64,000 bases of DNA, taken from assembly GCA_024304985.1 (NCBI GenBank), contig JAMWZC010000002.1, positions 186,001-250,000 on the forward strand, written 5' to 3'. Each line of letters begins with the position of its first letter. The first letter of the stretch is position 1. Positions 54,291 through 62,691 of the stretch are shown piece by piece. The translations under genes were made by a program, and so were the position numbers. The stretch is from Paracoccaceae bacterium (lineage in GTDB: Bacteria; Pseudomonadota; Alphaproteobacteria; Rhodobacterales; Rhodobacteraceae). The notes below the pieces were generated by a model. That model was not told where the DNA came from. It did not search any database and worked only from the letters and a program-made list of their open reading frames with translations.

Positions 54291-56150
54291 CTATTCGGCG
54301 GCATCCTTGAGGCCGATGAACCCACCTGACTGCCGATCCCAATAGCGCGCATAAAGCCCGCCTGCCGCCAACAGGTCATCATGAGTGCCCTGCTCGACGA
54401 TCCGGCCCCGGTCCAGCACCACGATCCGGTCCATCTGACTGATGGTGGACAACCGATGCGCCACGGCCAGAACGGTTTTGCCTTCCATCACGCGCTCCAG
54501 CGCCGTCTGGATCGACGCCTCGACCTCGCTGTCCAGTGCGCTTGTCGCCTCGTCCAGCACAAGGATCGGCGCGTCCTTGAGGATGGCGCGGGCCAGTGCG
54601 ATCCGCTGGCGCTGACCGCCCGACAGTTTCACACCACGTTCGCCCAGATGCGCGTCATACCCGCGCCGGCCCTTGTGATCCTGAAGCTCCTTGATGAATT
54701 CATGCGCTTCGGCCTTGGTCGCAGCGGCGATCACCTCATCCTGCGTGGCATCAGGGCGCCCATAGAGGATGTTGTCGCGGGCCGAGCGATTGAACATCGC
54801 GGTTTCCTGCGTCACCATCCCGATCTGGCGGCGCAGGCTTTCCTGCGTCACGTCGCGGATGTCCTGCCCATCAATGGTGATCCGCCCTTCTTCGGGATCG
54901 TAAAGCCGCAGCAGCAAAGCCACGAGCGTGGATTTCCCTGCCCCCGAAGCCCCCACGATGCCCAGCTTTTCCCCCGGCTTCACCTCCAGATCAATGCCAC
55001 TGATCCCGCCCGCATCACGGCCATAGGCAAATCCAAGACCTTCAAACCGGATACGGCCCTCAGGCACCTGCAGGGCGGGGGCTGTTTCTGCATCATCGAC
55101 ACGGGTCCGCGGCGTCAGAGTGCGGATACCGTCCTCGATCTCACCGATGTTGGAATAGATGGCCATCAGCGTGAAACTGACCCAGCCGGTCATCTGCGCG
55201 ATGCGGATCGACACGGCCCCGGCGGCGACGATATCGCCTTCCGTCGCTGTGCCTTGGGACCAGAAGATCAGCGTGCCACCGATCAGCAGAACCGGCAGAA
55301 TACCGGCCAGCGTCATCAGGGCCACCCGGAACACCGCTGACAGCTTGCCGAAATGCAGCGAGCTGTCCCTGAACTTCTGCATCGCGCCCAGTGCTGCGCG
55401 ATCCTCGTGGTCGGCATGGGCGAACAGTTTCACTGTCTTGATGTTGGTGATCGTATCCACAACCTGCCCCGACACCATCGCCCGCGCTCCCGCGCGCTTC
55501 CCCGCCAATGCGCGGATTCGCGGCAGGAAGACGCGGATCAGAATAAAATACGAGGCAAGCCACAGCACGAACACCAGTGCGACACGGGTATCAATGGCAA
55601 GCAAAAGGAAGATCGACCCGATTAGCGAGGCCAGCGCAAAGGCAACGACGTTGATCATCTCGACAGCGACATCCGTGATCGCTCGGGCCGTCTGCATCTG
55701 TTTTTGCGCGATCCGCCCCGCGAAGTCATCGTCGAAGAACTTGACCGACTGTCCCAATGTCCAACGATGCAGACGGCTGAGGACCAGCGGATTCACGTTG
55801 GGTTGCACGATGATCGAGTTTGCCGCCGAAGACAGACCAAAGGCCAGTGGGCGCAGGATGATGAAAAAGCCCAGCGCAACAAGGATCGTCACCACATTCG
55901 ACATCGAAAAGAAGGCATCGGGTCCGCTGGCGATCGCGCCGTCGATCACCATGCCAAGGATCAGAGCCGTCCCTGCCTCCAGCGCCCCGGCTGCGGCCGA
56001 CAAGACTGTCGCCAGCCACAGCGCAGGCCATGATCCAGAAAGCGCCCAACGGAAGAATGCGCCCAGCGATTGCGGCGGCGGACCCTCGGCAGGGCGAAAC
56101 GGGTCGATATGGGTGGCGGCGTTCATCATGGGTCTTTCTGGATCTGTCAT
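54291..56150 (-). CDS. ABC exporter, fused permease and ATPase (MsbA-like)
   Basis: The 619-residue half-transporter has six N-terminal membrane helices (about residues 40-330) and a C-terminal ATPase domain. Walker A is GASGAGKST, the signature is LSGGQRQRIALARA, and Walker B is ILVLDEATSALDS, followed by the switch histidine in AHRLSTIS. It would form a homodimer. MsbA-like lipid flippases and multidrug exporters share this layout, and the substrate cannot be assigned. It lies 80 nt after cca on the same strand, in a stretch of minus-strand genes running down to the channel. Confidence 0.93.
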   Translation of the reverse strand: MTDPERPMMNAATHIDPFRPAEGPPPQSLGAFFRWALSGSWPALWLATVLSAAAGALEAGTALILGMVIDGAIASGPDAFFSMSNVVTILVALGFFIILRPLAFGLSSAANSIIVQPNVNPLVLSRLHRWTLGQSVKFFDDDFAGRIAQKQMQTARAITDVAVEMINVVAFALASLIGSIFLLLAIDTRVALVFVLWLASYFILIRVFLPRIRALAGKRAGARAMVSGQVVDTITNIKTVKLFAHADHEDRAALGAMQKFRDSSLHFGKLSAVFRVALMTLAGILPVLLIGGTLIFWSQGTATEGDIVAAGAVSIRIAQMTGWVSFTLMAIYSNIGEIEDGIRTLTPRTRVDDAETAPALQVPEGRIRFEGLGFAYGRDAGGISGIDLEVKPGEKLGIVGASGAGKSTLVALLLRLYDPEEGRITIDGQDIRDVTQESLRRQIGMVTQETAMFNRSARDNILYGRPDATQDEVIAAATKAEAHEFIKELQDHKGRRGYDAHLGERGVKLSGGQRQRIALARAILKDAPILVLDEATSALDSEVEASIQTALERVMEGKTVLAVAHRLSTISQMDRIVVLDRGRIVEQGTHDDLLAAGGLYARYWDRQSGGFIGLKDAAE

Positions 56151-56230
56151 GTCCTGGGTCTGAACCTAGCCCGCAGGAGTGGTGGTCAAGAAAGACCCGA
56201 TTGCCCCGGACCGCAAGGGCAGGGGAGGCA

Positions 56231-57385
56231 TCAGCAGTCTTTCAGCAGATCTTCGCGTGAAAGGCGGAAACCCGACTCGATCCAGAGGGACTTGAGCCTC
56301 TCAAGCTCGCGACCCAGCGCGGGTCCGGTAAAGCCGGGCATCAGATCGGCGGCGGCAACAGGAAAAACAGCCGCCGCGCCCTCTTCAGCAGCGTGCAGGC
56401 TGGACGGATCAATCGGTATGCCCATCACGGCTGCGCGCAACAGAAGAACTGCACGCGCATCATCATACCCCAGACGGAAACCCAGTTCACCCGCCCCGCG
56501 CATCGACCCGATACCGTCGCGTAACGTGCAAAGCCGGGCTTCCTCTGATCGGGACAGCCGCAACCGGGGCGCAGCCTCCGGACCGGACAGCGCGGCCAGC
56601 CGTGCCAGCCAATCCGGCTGAAGGCCGCTCTCGACCTCAAGATGAATCAGGGGCGCAAGCGCGCGATCATCTGCGCCCGGCAGGATACGGGTCAGAACCC
56701 CACAGGCCCGCATCGCCGCAACGGATGGCGCGGGATCGGGTGCCGCCAGCAATTTGCGAACCTCTGCGCCGACCCTTTCGCGTGACAGTTGGGCCAGACC
56801 ATCGGTGGCCGCAGCAATCGCAGCAAGCGCCTGCGGATCAAGCCCTTCTGCCTCGTCACCATACCACGCGTGAAACCGGAAAAAGCGCAGGATACGCAGA
56901 TAATCTTCCGCAATGCGCGCAGAGGCATCCTCGATAAAACGGACGCGACGTGCCATCAGGTCAGGCAGCCCACCCAGCGGATCAAGCACCGTTCCAGCCG
57001 CATCCGCATAGAGCGCATTCATGGTGAAGTCACGTCGACGCGCGTCATCCTCGACCCGAGTCGAAAATGCGACCACCGCGCGGCGTCCATCCGTTTCCAC
57101 GTCGCGCCGAAAGGTCGTGACCTCATGCGGCACACCGCCCGCAATGACTGTGACGGTGCCATGTTCTATTCCGGTCGGAACGGGGCGCAGTCCCGCGTCC
57201 TTGGCCAGTTCCATCACCACTTCGGGACGGGCGTCGGTGGCGATGTCAATATCCGTTACCGGCGCGCCGATAATCGCGTTGCGCACACATCCTCCGACGA
57301 ACAAGGACTTGTAACCTGCCTGGATCAGCATCTGGCAAACGGCCTGCGTGTGGTCCGCCACGATCCAGTCTGCCGCGATCCGCAT
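56231..57385 (-). CDS. cca: CCA tRNA nucleotidyltransferase
   Basis: The 384-residue class II nucleotidyltransferase adds or repairs the CCA end of tRNAs. FVGGCVRNAIIG and the metal-binding DIDIATDARPE (near residue 46) form the head domain. RRRDFTMNALY and EDYLRILRFFRFHAWYG follow in order. The C-terminal part lacks an HD phosphohydrolase motif, which fits a plain CCA-adding enzyme. The start shares one base with the stop of the CoA pyrophosphatase gene. The tRNA-Leu in this window encodes its own CCA. Confidence 0.94.
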   Translation of the reverse strand: MRIAADWIVADHTQAVCQMLIQAGYKSLFVGGCVRNAIIGAPVTDIDIATDARPEVVMELAKDAGLRPVPTGIEHGTVTVIAGGVPHEVTTFRRDVETDGRRAVVAFSTRVEDDARRRDFTMNALYADAAGTVLDPLGGLPDLMARRVRFIEDASARIAEDYLRILRFFRFHAWYGDEAEGLDPQALAAIAAATDGLAQLSRERVGAEVRKLLAAPDPAPSVAAMRACGVLTRILPGADDRALAPLIHLEVESGLQPDWLARLAALSGPEAAPRLRLSRSEEARLCTLRDGIGSMRGAGELGFRLGYDDARAVLLLRAAVMGIPIDPSSLHAAEEGAAAVFPVAAADLMPGFTGPALGRELERLKSLWIESGFRLSREDLLKDC

Positions 57386-57999
57386 CAGCCGTCCATCCTG
57401 TCTGCCAACGCGCGCAGGATGCGGGCGGTTGCACCCCAGATGTAATAGGGGCCGTAGGGCACGGTGAAATAGTGCCGCCGCTGCCCACGCCAGCGCCGCG
57501 ACTGGATGATGAAGCGCGCGGGATCGGTCACATGGGACAGCGGAGCCTCGAACACCTCGGCGACTTCGCCGGGTTCCGGGCGAGGCTGAAACGGCGCGCG
57601 GACCCGCGCCAGAACCGGGGTCACGATGAAACCTGTAACGGTTTCATGCGCGGGCATCGTGCCCAGAACCTCGACATTGGCACGATCCAGCGCGATCTCC
57701 TCTTCGGCCTCGCGCAGCGCCGCCGCGATCACATCCGCATCCCCTTCGTCTTGCTTACCACCCGGAAAGGCAATCTGACCGGGATGATGCTTGAGCGCGG
57801 AAGACCGTTTTGTCAGGATCACCTGCATCCCGAAGGGCCGCGCGATCAGCGGCACAAGCACGCCCGCCGCCCGAAGACGACGACCTTCGGGCAGGACAAC
57901 ATCCGGGTTCAGGTCAAAATCCGACGAGGGCCGCCCTTCGCGGCCCAGCGCCTTGATCACATGCGCCAGAGGATCGGCAGGGATGGTGTCATTGGCCAT
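57385..57999 (-). CDS. CoA pyrophosphatase (NudL-type Nudix hydrolase)
   Basis: The 204-residue Nudix protein carries the NudL/CoAse version of the box (GGKQDEGDADVIAAALREAE continuing EEI), preceded by SSALKHHPGQIAFPGG. This combination marks the CoA diphosphatase group, which cleaves CoA to phosphopantetheine and 3',5'-ADP. The ATG at 57999 overlaps the hslO stop by 11 nt. In-frame starts at 58020 and 58086 would lie further inside hslO. It is coupled to both hslO and cca by short overlaps. Confidence 0.9.
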   Translation of the reverse strand: MANDTIPADPLAHVIKALGREGRPSSDFDLNPDVVLPEGRRLRAAGVLVPLIARPFGMQVILTKRSSALKHHPGQIAFPGGKQDEGDADVIAAALREAEEEIALDRANVEVLGTMPAHETVTGFIVTPVLARVRAPFQPRPEPGEVAEVFEAPLSHVTDPARFIIQSRRWRGQRRHYFTVPYGPYYIWGATARILRALADRMDG

Positions 58000-58987
58000 C
58001 CCCGTCAGCCCCTTTGGCATCGAAGCCCAGCGTTTTCGGATCGAGAACGTAATGAGCCCCACAATACTGGCAATCGGCCGTGACAAGACCGTCGTCGGTT
58101 GTCATCGTCTCGATGTCCTTGGCCGAATAGATCGACAGGCTTTGCCGCACGCGATCCTCGGAACAGGTGCAGCCGAACCGAACGGGCTGCGCATCGAAAA
58201 CGCGCGGCGCTTCCTCGTGGAACAGCCGGATCAGCAAGTCTGTCGGTGCCACACGCGGACCGACCAGTTCCAACTCCTCGACTGTATCGAGCAGCAGGTT
58301 GGCGCGGTTCCAGTTCTCGCCATCCTCGCCATCGACAAGGTCGCGAGCATGCAAAAGACCATCATGTCCCGTCGCCTCGACCCCTTTGGCGAAGGGTGAC
58401 GCCTTGGGCATGTGCTGCAACATGACACCACCCGCGCGCCAGTATTCCCGGCCACCACGTTCCGTGGATTTGCCGAAACTGAGCGCGAACCGCGTTGGCA
58501 ACTGCTCGGACTGGGCGAAGTAAGCCTCGGCGCAGGCCGCCAGTGACCCGCCCGCCAATGGGGTTATCCCCTGATAGGGAGCCATATCCCGACCCTGGTC
58601 AATCATGATCGCGAAATAGCCCGTGCCGACCTGATCAAAAGGTTTCCCCTCCGACAGGCGGTCCGCGTCATAGCTGGCATAGGCGCGAATCCGCGCCGGC
58701 TCGCCTTCCTCGGTCGGGCCATAATAATCCGTGGCGATCATTCTCACCGGACCCTTGGACTGCACCTGAAGCTGCAATTTCCAGCGCAGCTTGACGGTCT
58801 GGCCGATCAGCGCGGTCAGCAGGGCCATTTCGGCCACCAATGCCTCGACCACGGGCGGATAGTCGTGCTGCTTCAGGATGCCGTCCAGCACCCCGTCCAG
58901 CCGCGCCACGCGGCCACGTATATCCGAGTTGTCCAGCTGGAACGGCAATACCGTATCGTCCCAGGCGATTTTCGATCCAAGTGTCAT
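57989..58987 (-). CDS. hslO: Redox-activated chaperonin Hsp33
   Basis: The 332-residue holdase chaperone is switched on by oxidation. The C-terminal redox switch is complete: FGCTCSED (Cys273 and Cys275) and DCQYCG (Cys306 and Cys309), which bind zinc when reduced. The N-terminal core includes LLTALIGQTVKLRWKLQLQ and YQGITPLAGGSLAACAEAYF. Its length is near the family average. It heads the minus-strand run hslO-CoAse-cca and is divergent from a Nudix gene across 113 bp. Confidence 0.96.
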   Translation of the reverse strand: MTLGSKIAWDDTVLPFQLDNSDIRGRVARLDGVLDGILKQHDYPPVVEALVAEMALLTALIGQTVKLRWKLQLQVQSKGPVRMIATDYYGPTEEGEPARIRAYASYDADRLSEGKPFDQVGTGYFAIMIDQGRDMAPYQGITPLAGGSLAACAEAYFAQSEQLPTRFALSFGKSTERGGREYWRAGGVMLQHMPKASPFAKGVEATGHDGLLHARDLVDGEDGENWNRANLLLDTVEELELVGPRVAPTDLLIRLFHEEAPRVFDAQPVRFGCTCSEDRVRQSLSIYSAKDIETMTTDDGLVTADCQYCGAHYVLDPKTLGFDAKGADGDGQ

Positions 58988-59100
58988 GGGGTTTCCTTAA
59001 GCGCCGTCTCTTGGCATACCGCGTGTATATAGGCGGGGCAAGGCGGGCACCAAGGGAATGGCTGCCATCACCACCGCGCATGGCCTGTGCATAGGGTGAC

Positions 59101-59556
59101 ATGATGATCAGACGGTTCGGCGAGTCGCCCCGGCACGGGCAGGTCTACAAACGCAGGCCGGGGGCCTATGCAATACTGACGCGGGGCACGGATCTGCTGC
59201 TGACGCATCAGTCTGAACCATTGCCAGAGTTTCAGCTTCCCGGCGGCGGGATTGATCCAGGCGAATCACCGCTGGCAGCCTTGCACCGCGAGGTTTTCGA
59301 GGAAACCGGATGGACCATCGCTGCACCGCGTCGGGTCGGCACCTTCCGTCGGTTCACCTATATGCCCGAGTATGACCTTTGGGCCGAGAAGCTCTGTATG
59401 ATCTATGTCGCACGGCCTGTCCGTCAGATCGGACCACCCAGCGAGCCGGGACATATGGCCTTGTGGATGCCACCCGACGTCGCCGCACAGAAACTTGGCA
59501 ACGCGGGCGACCGGCACTTCGTATCACGGCTGATGGGCGCGCCACGGTATCGGTGA
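59101..59556 (+). CDS. Nudix hydrolase, substrate unknown
   Basis: The 151-residue protein has a complete Nudix box (GGGIDPGESPLAALHREVFE continuing ETGW, residues 48-72), with the catalytic glutamates in place. FQLPGGG before the box and the long loop after it do not identify the substrate. Two ATGs are adjacent (59101 and 59104); either may be used, and GGGTGAC just upstream is a weak ribosome site. Its last 33 bases overlap the 3' end of the convergent receiver-PP2C gene. Confidence 0.85.
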   Translation: MMIRRFGESPRHGQVYKRRPGAYAILTRGTDLLLTHQSEPLPEFQLPGGGIDPGESPLAALHREVFEETGWTIAAPRRVGTFRRFTYMPEYDLWAEKLCMIYVARPVRQIGPPSEPGHMALWMPPDVAAQKLGNAGDRHFVSRLMGAPRYR

Positions 59557-60837
59557 CGCCGTCTGCCCCGTGTACTCCAGCAGGATTGCAGATACATCGT
59601 CTGGAAAGTCCCCTCCACCGGCATGTTCCGTCAGATGCCAGATCATCGCTTCCAGAAATGACGTGCCGCTCATGTCGCGCAGCCGGTCCAGAATCCCGGC
59701 AATCACGTCGCTTCCCAGCAGCGTGGTCTGGGGGTCCGGACATTCCAGCACACCATCGGACAGGATGACCAACCGATCGCCGGGGCCAAGCGTGCAACTG
59801 AACTCGTGAAAGGCGGCATCATCAAGCAAGCCAACCGGCAAGCCACCCTGGCCCAGCACTTCGATCCGCCCATCAAGACGCTGGATCAAAGGATGCGGAT
59901 GGCCAGCCTGCACCATCACCACGCGACCCGTGGTCAGATCCAGATCTGCCAGCAGCATGGTAAAGTAATGCTCTGTCTGCAACTCCTCCAGCACCAGCCT
60001 GTTCAGGGTTGCGACAACCCGCGATGGCGGCAGCGGTGTGTGGCCCCCTTCAGGGTCGCGTATCAGGGCCACGTTGTATTCCGGTGAGGACGACGAGAGG
60101 TAGCCTGCCAAACGGGCAGTCATCAATGCGGAACTGATCCCATGTCCCGACACGTCGATTGCGAAAAGACCGACCCGCGTTCCGCCCGCCGGATAGAATC
60201 CCACCAGATCGCCACCGACATGACCACTGGGCCGCAGCATCAGCGAAACTTGTGCCGGCCCAAAATCGCGGAACCTTTCCCGCACCAAAGATTGCTGCAA
60301 CTTCCGGGCCTCGATCAGGTCGCTGTCAAGGGCATCGTAAAGGGCCTGCAATTCCTGAAGAGTGCTGCCGATCAGCCGATTCTTTTCGGTCAGTTGTCTC
60401 TGCATCCCGATAATCCGGGTGCCCGCACTCATCCGGGCGCGCAGTTCGGCCGGATTGACCGGCTTTGTCAGGAAGTCATCTGCCCCGCAATCAAGACCCA
60501 GAGCAACCTCCTCCTTCTCGCTTTTCGACGTCAGCAGGATGAAATAGCCATAGCCATCGCGCGGCAGGACGCGGAACGCCTTGCAGAATTCCAGCCCGTC
60601 CATACCGGGCATCATCCAGTCACTCAGCACAAGATCAGGCGGATCGGACAGGCAAATGCCCAGCGCGTCCTGCCCGCTTTCCGCCTCGGACACGCGATAA
60701 CCCCAACGCGCCAGCGACGCGCTCAGGATTCGCCGTTGCAGACCGCTGTCATCGACCACGAGCACATGCATCGGTTCATCGCCAGAACCCGCGGCGGAAT
60801 GAGGCTCCCTCAACGACTGTTTTACATGGGCGGACAC
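59524..60837 (-). CDS. Receiver domain-PP2C phosphatase (RsbU/SpoIIE-like)
   Basis: The 437-residue protein joins an N-terminal receiver domain (HVLVVDDSG; phosphoacceptor Asp73 in LVLSDWMMPG; Lys125 in FLTKPV), a coiled-coil linker (about residues 145-190) and a C-terminal SpoIIE/RsbU-type PP2C phosphatase. The metal aspartates are visible at Asp210 (GGDLVGF) and Asp228 (AIDVSGHG). Such proteins dephosphorylate anti-sigma antagonists in partner-switching systems. RbaY of Rhodobacter capsulatus has this layout and affects gene transfer agent production. The start is a GTG at 60837 with AAGG upstream. The matching STAS and anti-sigma kinase genes are not in the window. The Hpt-like gene diverges next to it. 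Confidence 0.93.
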   Translation of the reverse strand: MSAHVKQSLREPHSAAGSGDEPMHVLVVDDSGLQRRILSASLARWGYRVSEAESGQDALGICLSDPPDLVLSDWMMPGMDGLEFCKAFRVLPRDGYGYFILLTSKSEKEEVALGLDCGADDFLTKPVNPAELRARMSAGTRIIGMQRQLTEKNRLIGSTLQELQALYDALDSDLIEARKLQQSLVRERFRDFGPAQVSLMLRPSGHVGGDLVGFYPAGGTRVGLFAIDVSGHGISSALMTARLAGYLSSSSPEYNVALIRDPEGGHTPLPPSRVVATLNRLVLEELQTEHYFTMLLADLDLTTGRVVMVQAGHPHPLIQRLDGRIEVLGQGGLPVGLLDDAAFHEFSCTLGPGDRLVILSDGVLECPDPQTTLLGSDVIAGILDRLRDMSGTSFLEAMIWHLTEHAGGGDFPDDVSAILLEYTGQTASPIPWRAHQP

Positions 60838-60975
60838 CAGACCTTGCCTTTTTCAAACTTGCGTCCGCCGGATTACCAACCAATCCTTTATGCAGTCTGA
60901 ACCTTAAATTTTTACATGTTCACAATGTTTTAAGGGGATCTTTCTAGCCTGCGTCGCAGCCGGAAGGGGATGGTC

Positions 60976-61308
60976 ATGATAGACTGGATGCGGGTGCAGG
61001 ACTTGCATGACGAAATCGGGGCAGAGGCTTTTTCCGATGTCATTGATCTGTTTCTGACCGAAATCGGCGATGCGATCGCGCAGGTCAGGGAAAGCCCTGA
61101 TCCCGAACGGCTGGAGGTGGATCTCCAGTTCCTCAAGGGCGGCGTTCTGAATCTCGGCTTTATCGACGTCGCTGCACTCTGCCACCTCGGCGAAAAGATG
61201 GCCGCTCAGGGGCAAGGGGCCAAGGTCGATACAGGGGCCATCGTTCAGGCTTATGACAAATCCTGTCAGCAGTTCCTGTCAGAAATCGCCCATCGCTTTG
61301 GCCCATAG
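60976..61308 (+). CDS. Hpt-like protein lacking the phosphorylatable histidine
   Basis: The 110-residue protein has the four-helix pattern of histidine phosphotransfer domains. The core motif, normally H-x-L-K-G, reads QFLKGGVLNLGF with Gln51 (codon CAG) where the phosphorylated His belongs. Downstream AALCHLGEKMAAQG matches the following helix of Hpt proteins such as YPD1. Without the histidine it cannot relay phosphate in the usual way, and it may act as a docking or inhibitory partner. The ATG at 60976 has GGAAGGGG at good spacing, while the ATG at 60970 is too close to it. It diverges from the receiver-PP2C gene across 138 bp and is convergent with regA. Confidence 0.82.
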   Translation: MIDWMRVQDLHDEIGAEAFSDVIDLFLTEIGDAIAQVRESPDPERLEVDLQFLKGGVLNLGFIDVAALCHLGEKMAAQGQGAKVDTGAIVQAYDKSCQQFLSEIAHRFGP

Positions 61309-61311
61309 GCT

Positions 61312-61863
61312 TTAGCGGGGCGAGCGTTTCGCAAGAATGCGCTGCAACGTGCGCCGATGCATGTTCAGGCGCCGGGCCGTCTCGGACACGTTGCGATCAC
61401 ACAATTCATAGACCCGCTGGATATGCTCCCAACGGACCCGATCCGCACTCATGGGGTTCTCGGGCGGTGGCGGCAGTTCCGCACCGGTCGCCAGCAGCGC
61501 ATTGGTGATATCCGTCGCATCCGCAGGCTTGCTAAGATAATCGGTCGCGCCGATCTTGACCGCCGCCACTGCGGTGGCAATCGCACCATAGCCTGTCAGA
61601 ACAACAATCCGGCAGTCGGGACGCTTCTCGCGCAGCACTTCCACCACGTCCAGACCATTGCCGTCTTCAAGCCGCAGATCGCACACCGCATAGGCAGGAG
61701 GGCGGGCCGTGGCTATGGCTTTCCCGGCCGCAACCGAGCCTGCCATCTCGACGTCGAAACCGCGCTTTTCCATTGCTTTGGCAAGGCGTTTCAGAAACGC
61801 ATCGTCATCATCGACCAGTAGAAGCGTACGGTCCTCTCCGATATCGTAAAGGTCTTCGGCCAC
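61312..61863 (-). CDS. regA: Redox response regulator RegA/PrrA/ActR
   Basis: The 183-residue response regulator has a receiver domain with Asp62 as phosphoacceptor (VCDLRLEDGNG), a proline-rich linker (PPPPEN) and a Fis-type helix-turn-helix. The last 35 or so residues (RVYELCDRNVSETARRLNMH onward) show the near-invariant recognition region of RegA/PrrA/ActR. It controls respiration, carbon and nitrogen fixation and, where present, photosynthesis genes in response to RegB. It lies 102 nt after senC with its own candidate promoter. Its stop is 3 nt from that of the Hpt-like gene. Confidence 0.97.
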   Translation of the reverse strand: MAEDLYDIGEDRTLLLVDDDDAFLKRLAKAMEKRGFDVEMAGSVAAGKAIATARPPAYAVCDLRLEDGNGLDVVEVLREKRPDCRIVVLTGYGAIATAVAAVKIGATDYLSKPADATDITNALLATGAELPPPPENPMSADRVRWEHIQRVYELCDRNVSETARRLNMHRRTLQRILAKRSPR

Positions 61864-61902
61864 GCGATACTCCCCCGATCAATTGAACGATCACACAAGG
61901 GT

Positions 61903-61929
61903 ATTATAGCGCGTCCCCGCAAGCGTCAA
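61903..61929 (-). promoter_or_regulatory. Candidate promoter for regA
   Basis: On the minus strand TTGACG (61929-61924) and a perfect TATAAT (61908-61903) are separated by 15 nt. Taking TTTGAC as the -35 makes the spacer 16 nt. It lies in the senC-regA gap, about 40 nt before the regA start, and would let regA be expressed without senC. Confidence 0.5.
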
Positions 61930-61965
61930 ACCGGACTGTCATCTCCGTGATGTCAACGTGACCTG

Positions 61966-62595
61966 TCAACTGGCTTCAAGAAAGCACTGGACGCGGTCAG
62001 CCACGTCTTCCGCGCGCAGCGAGCGCTGGAAAACCTCGATGAAACCTTCCTCGGGAAAGACCAGATAAGTCATGGTTGAGTGATCCACGAGGTAGTAGTC
62101 CTCGTTACCCTCACTCGGTTCCTGCTTCTGATAGAAGGTCCGATAGGCGCGGCTGGCCTCGCGCACCTGCTCGGGCGTGCCTGTCAACCCCAGCATCCGC
62201 TCGTGAAGGTTGGCGGTAAAGGCATCAACCACCTCGGGTGTGTCCCGCTCCGGGTCGATCGAGATAAAGACCGGCTTCACCATCAGACCACGTTCTTCAA
62301 GGATGTCGATCGCCTCAGCATTGCGGGCGGTATCAAGCGGGCAGACATCGGGGCAGAACGTATAGCCGAAATAGATCAGCGCAGGCTGGTCGATCACCTC
62401 GGCATCGGTCACGGTCGCGCCGGTTTCGTCGATCAGGGTGAAAGGGCCGCCGATCTGCGAACTGCCCCCGGCAATGGCCGTGCTGCGGCACTGGGCATAC
62501 TTGTCGGGCTCTCCGGCCAGTTGCGTGTAAATATACACGCCGGCAGTCATGGCGACCACAAGACCAGCGGCACCGATGGCATAGATCCGAAGCAT
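61966..62595 (-). CDS. senC: SCO1/SenC/PrrC-family copper protein
   Basis: The 209-residue membrane-anchored thioredoxin-fold protein has one N-terminal helix (residues about 4-24). The copper ligands are Cys81 and Cys85 in FCPDVCP, and His173 in VDHSTMTY. SCO proteins deliver copper to the CuA site of cytochrome oxidase. In Rhodobacter the senC/prrC product also affects signalling through RegB/PrrB. It is divergent from regB and upstream of regA, the conserved arrangement in this family. Confidence 0.96.
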   Translation of the reverse strand: MLRIYAIGAAGLVVAMTAGVYIYTQLAGEPDKYAQCRSTAIAGGSSQIGGPFTLIDETGATVTDAEVIDQPALIYFGYTFCPDVCPLDTARNAEAIDILEERGLMVKPVFISIDPERDTPEVVDAFTANLHERMLGLTGTPEQVREASRAYRTFYQKQEPSEGNEDYYLVDHSTMTYLVFPEEGFIEVFQRSLRAEDVADRVQCFLEAS

Positions 62596-62691
62596 GGCAG
62601 TTTCTCCTTTTCGCGGCAGGGCTGGCTATTCATCCGTCGGGGTGCATATTTACGACTTGAGCCTGACATGCAACGGGACGAAGGCGCACAT

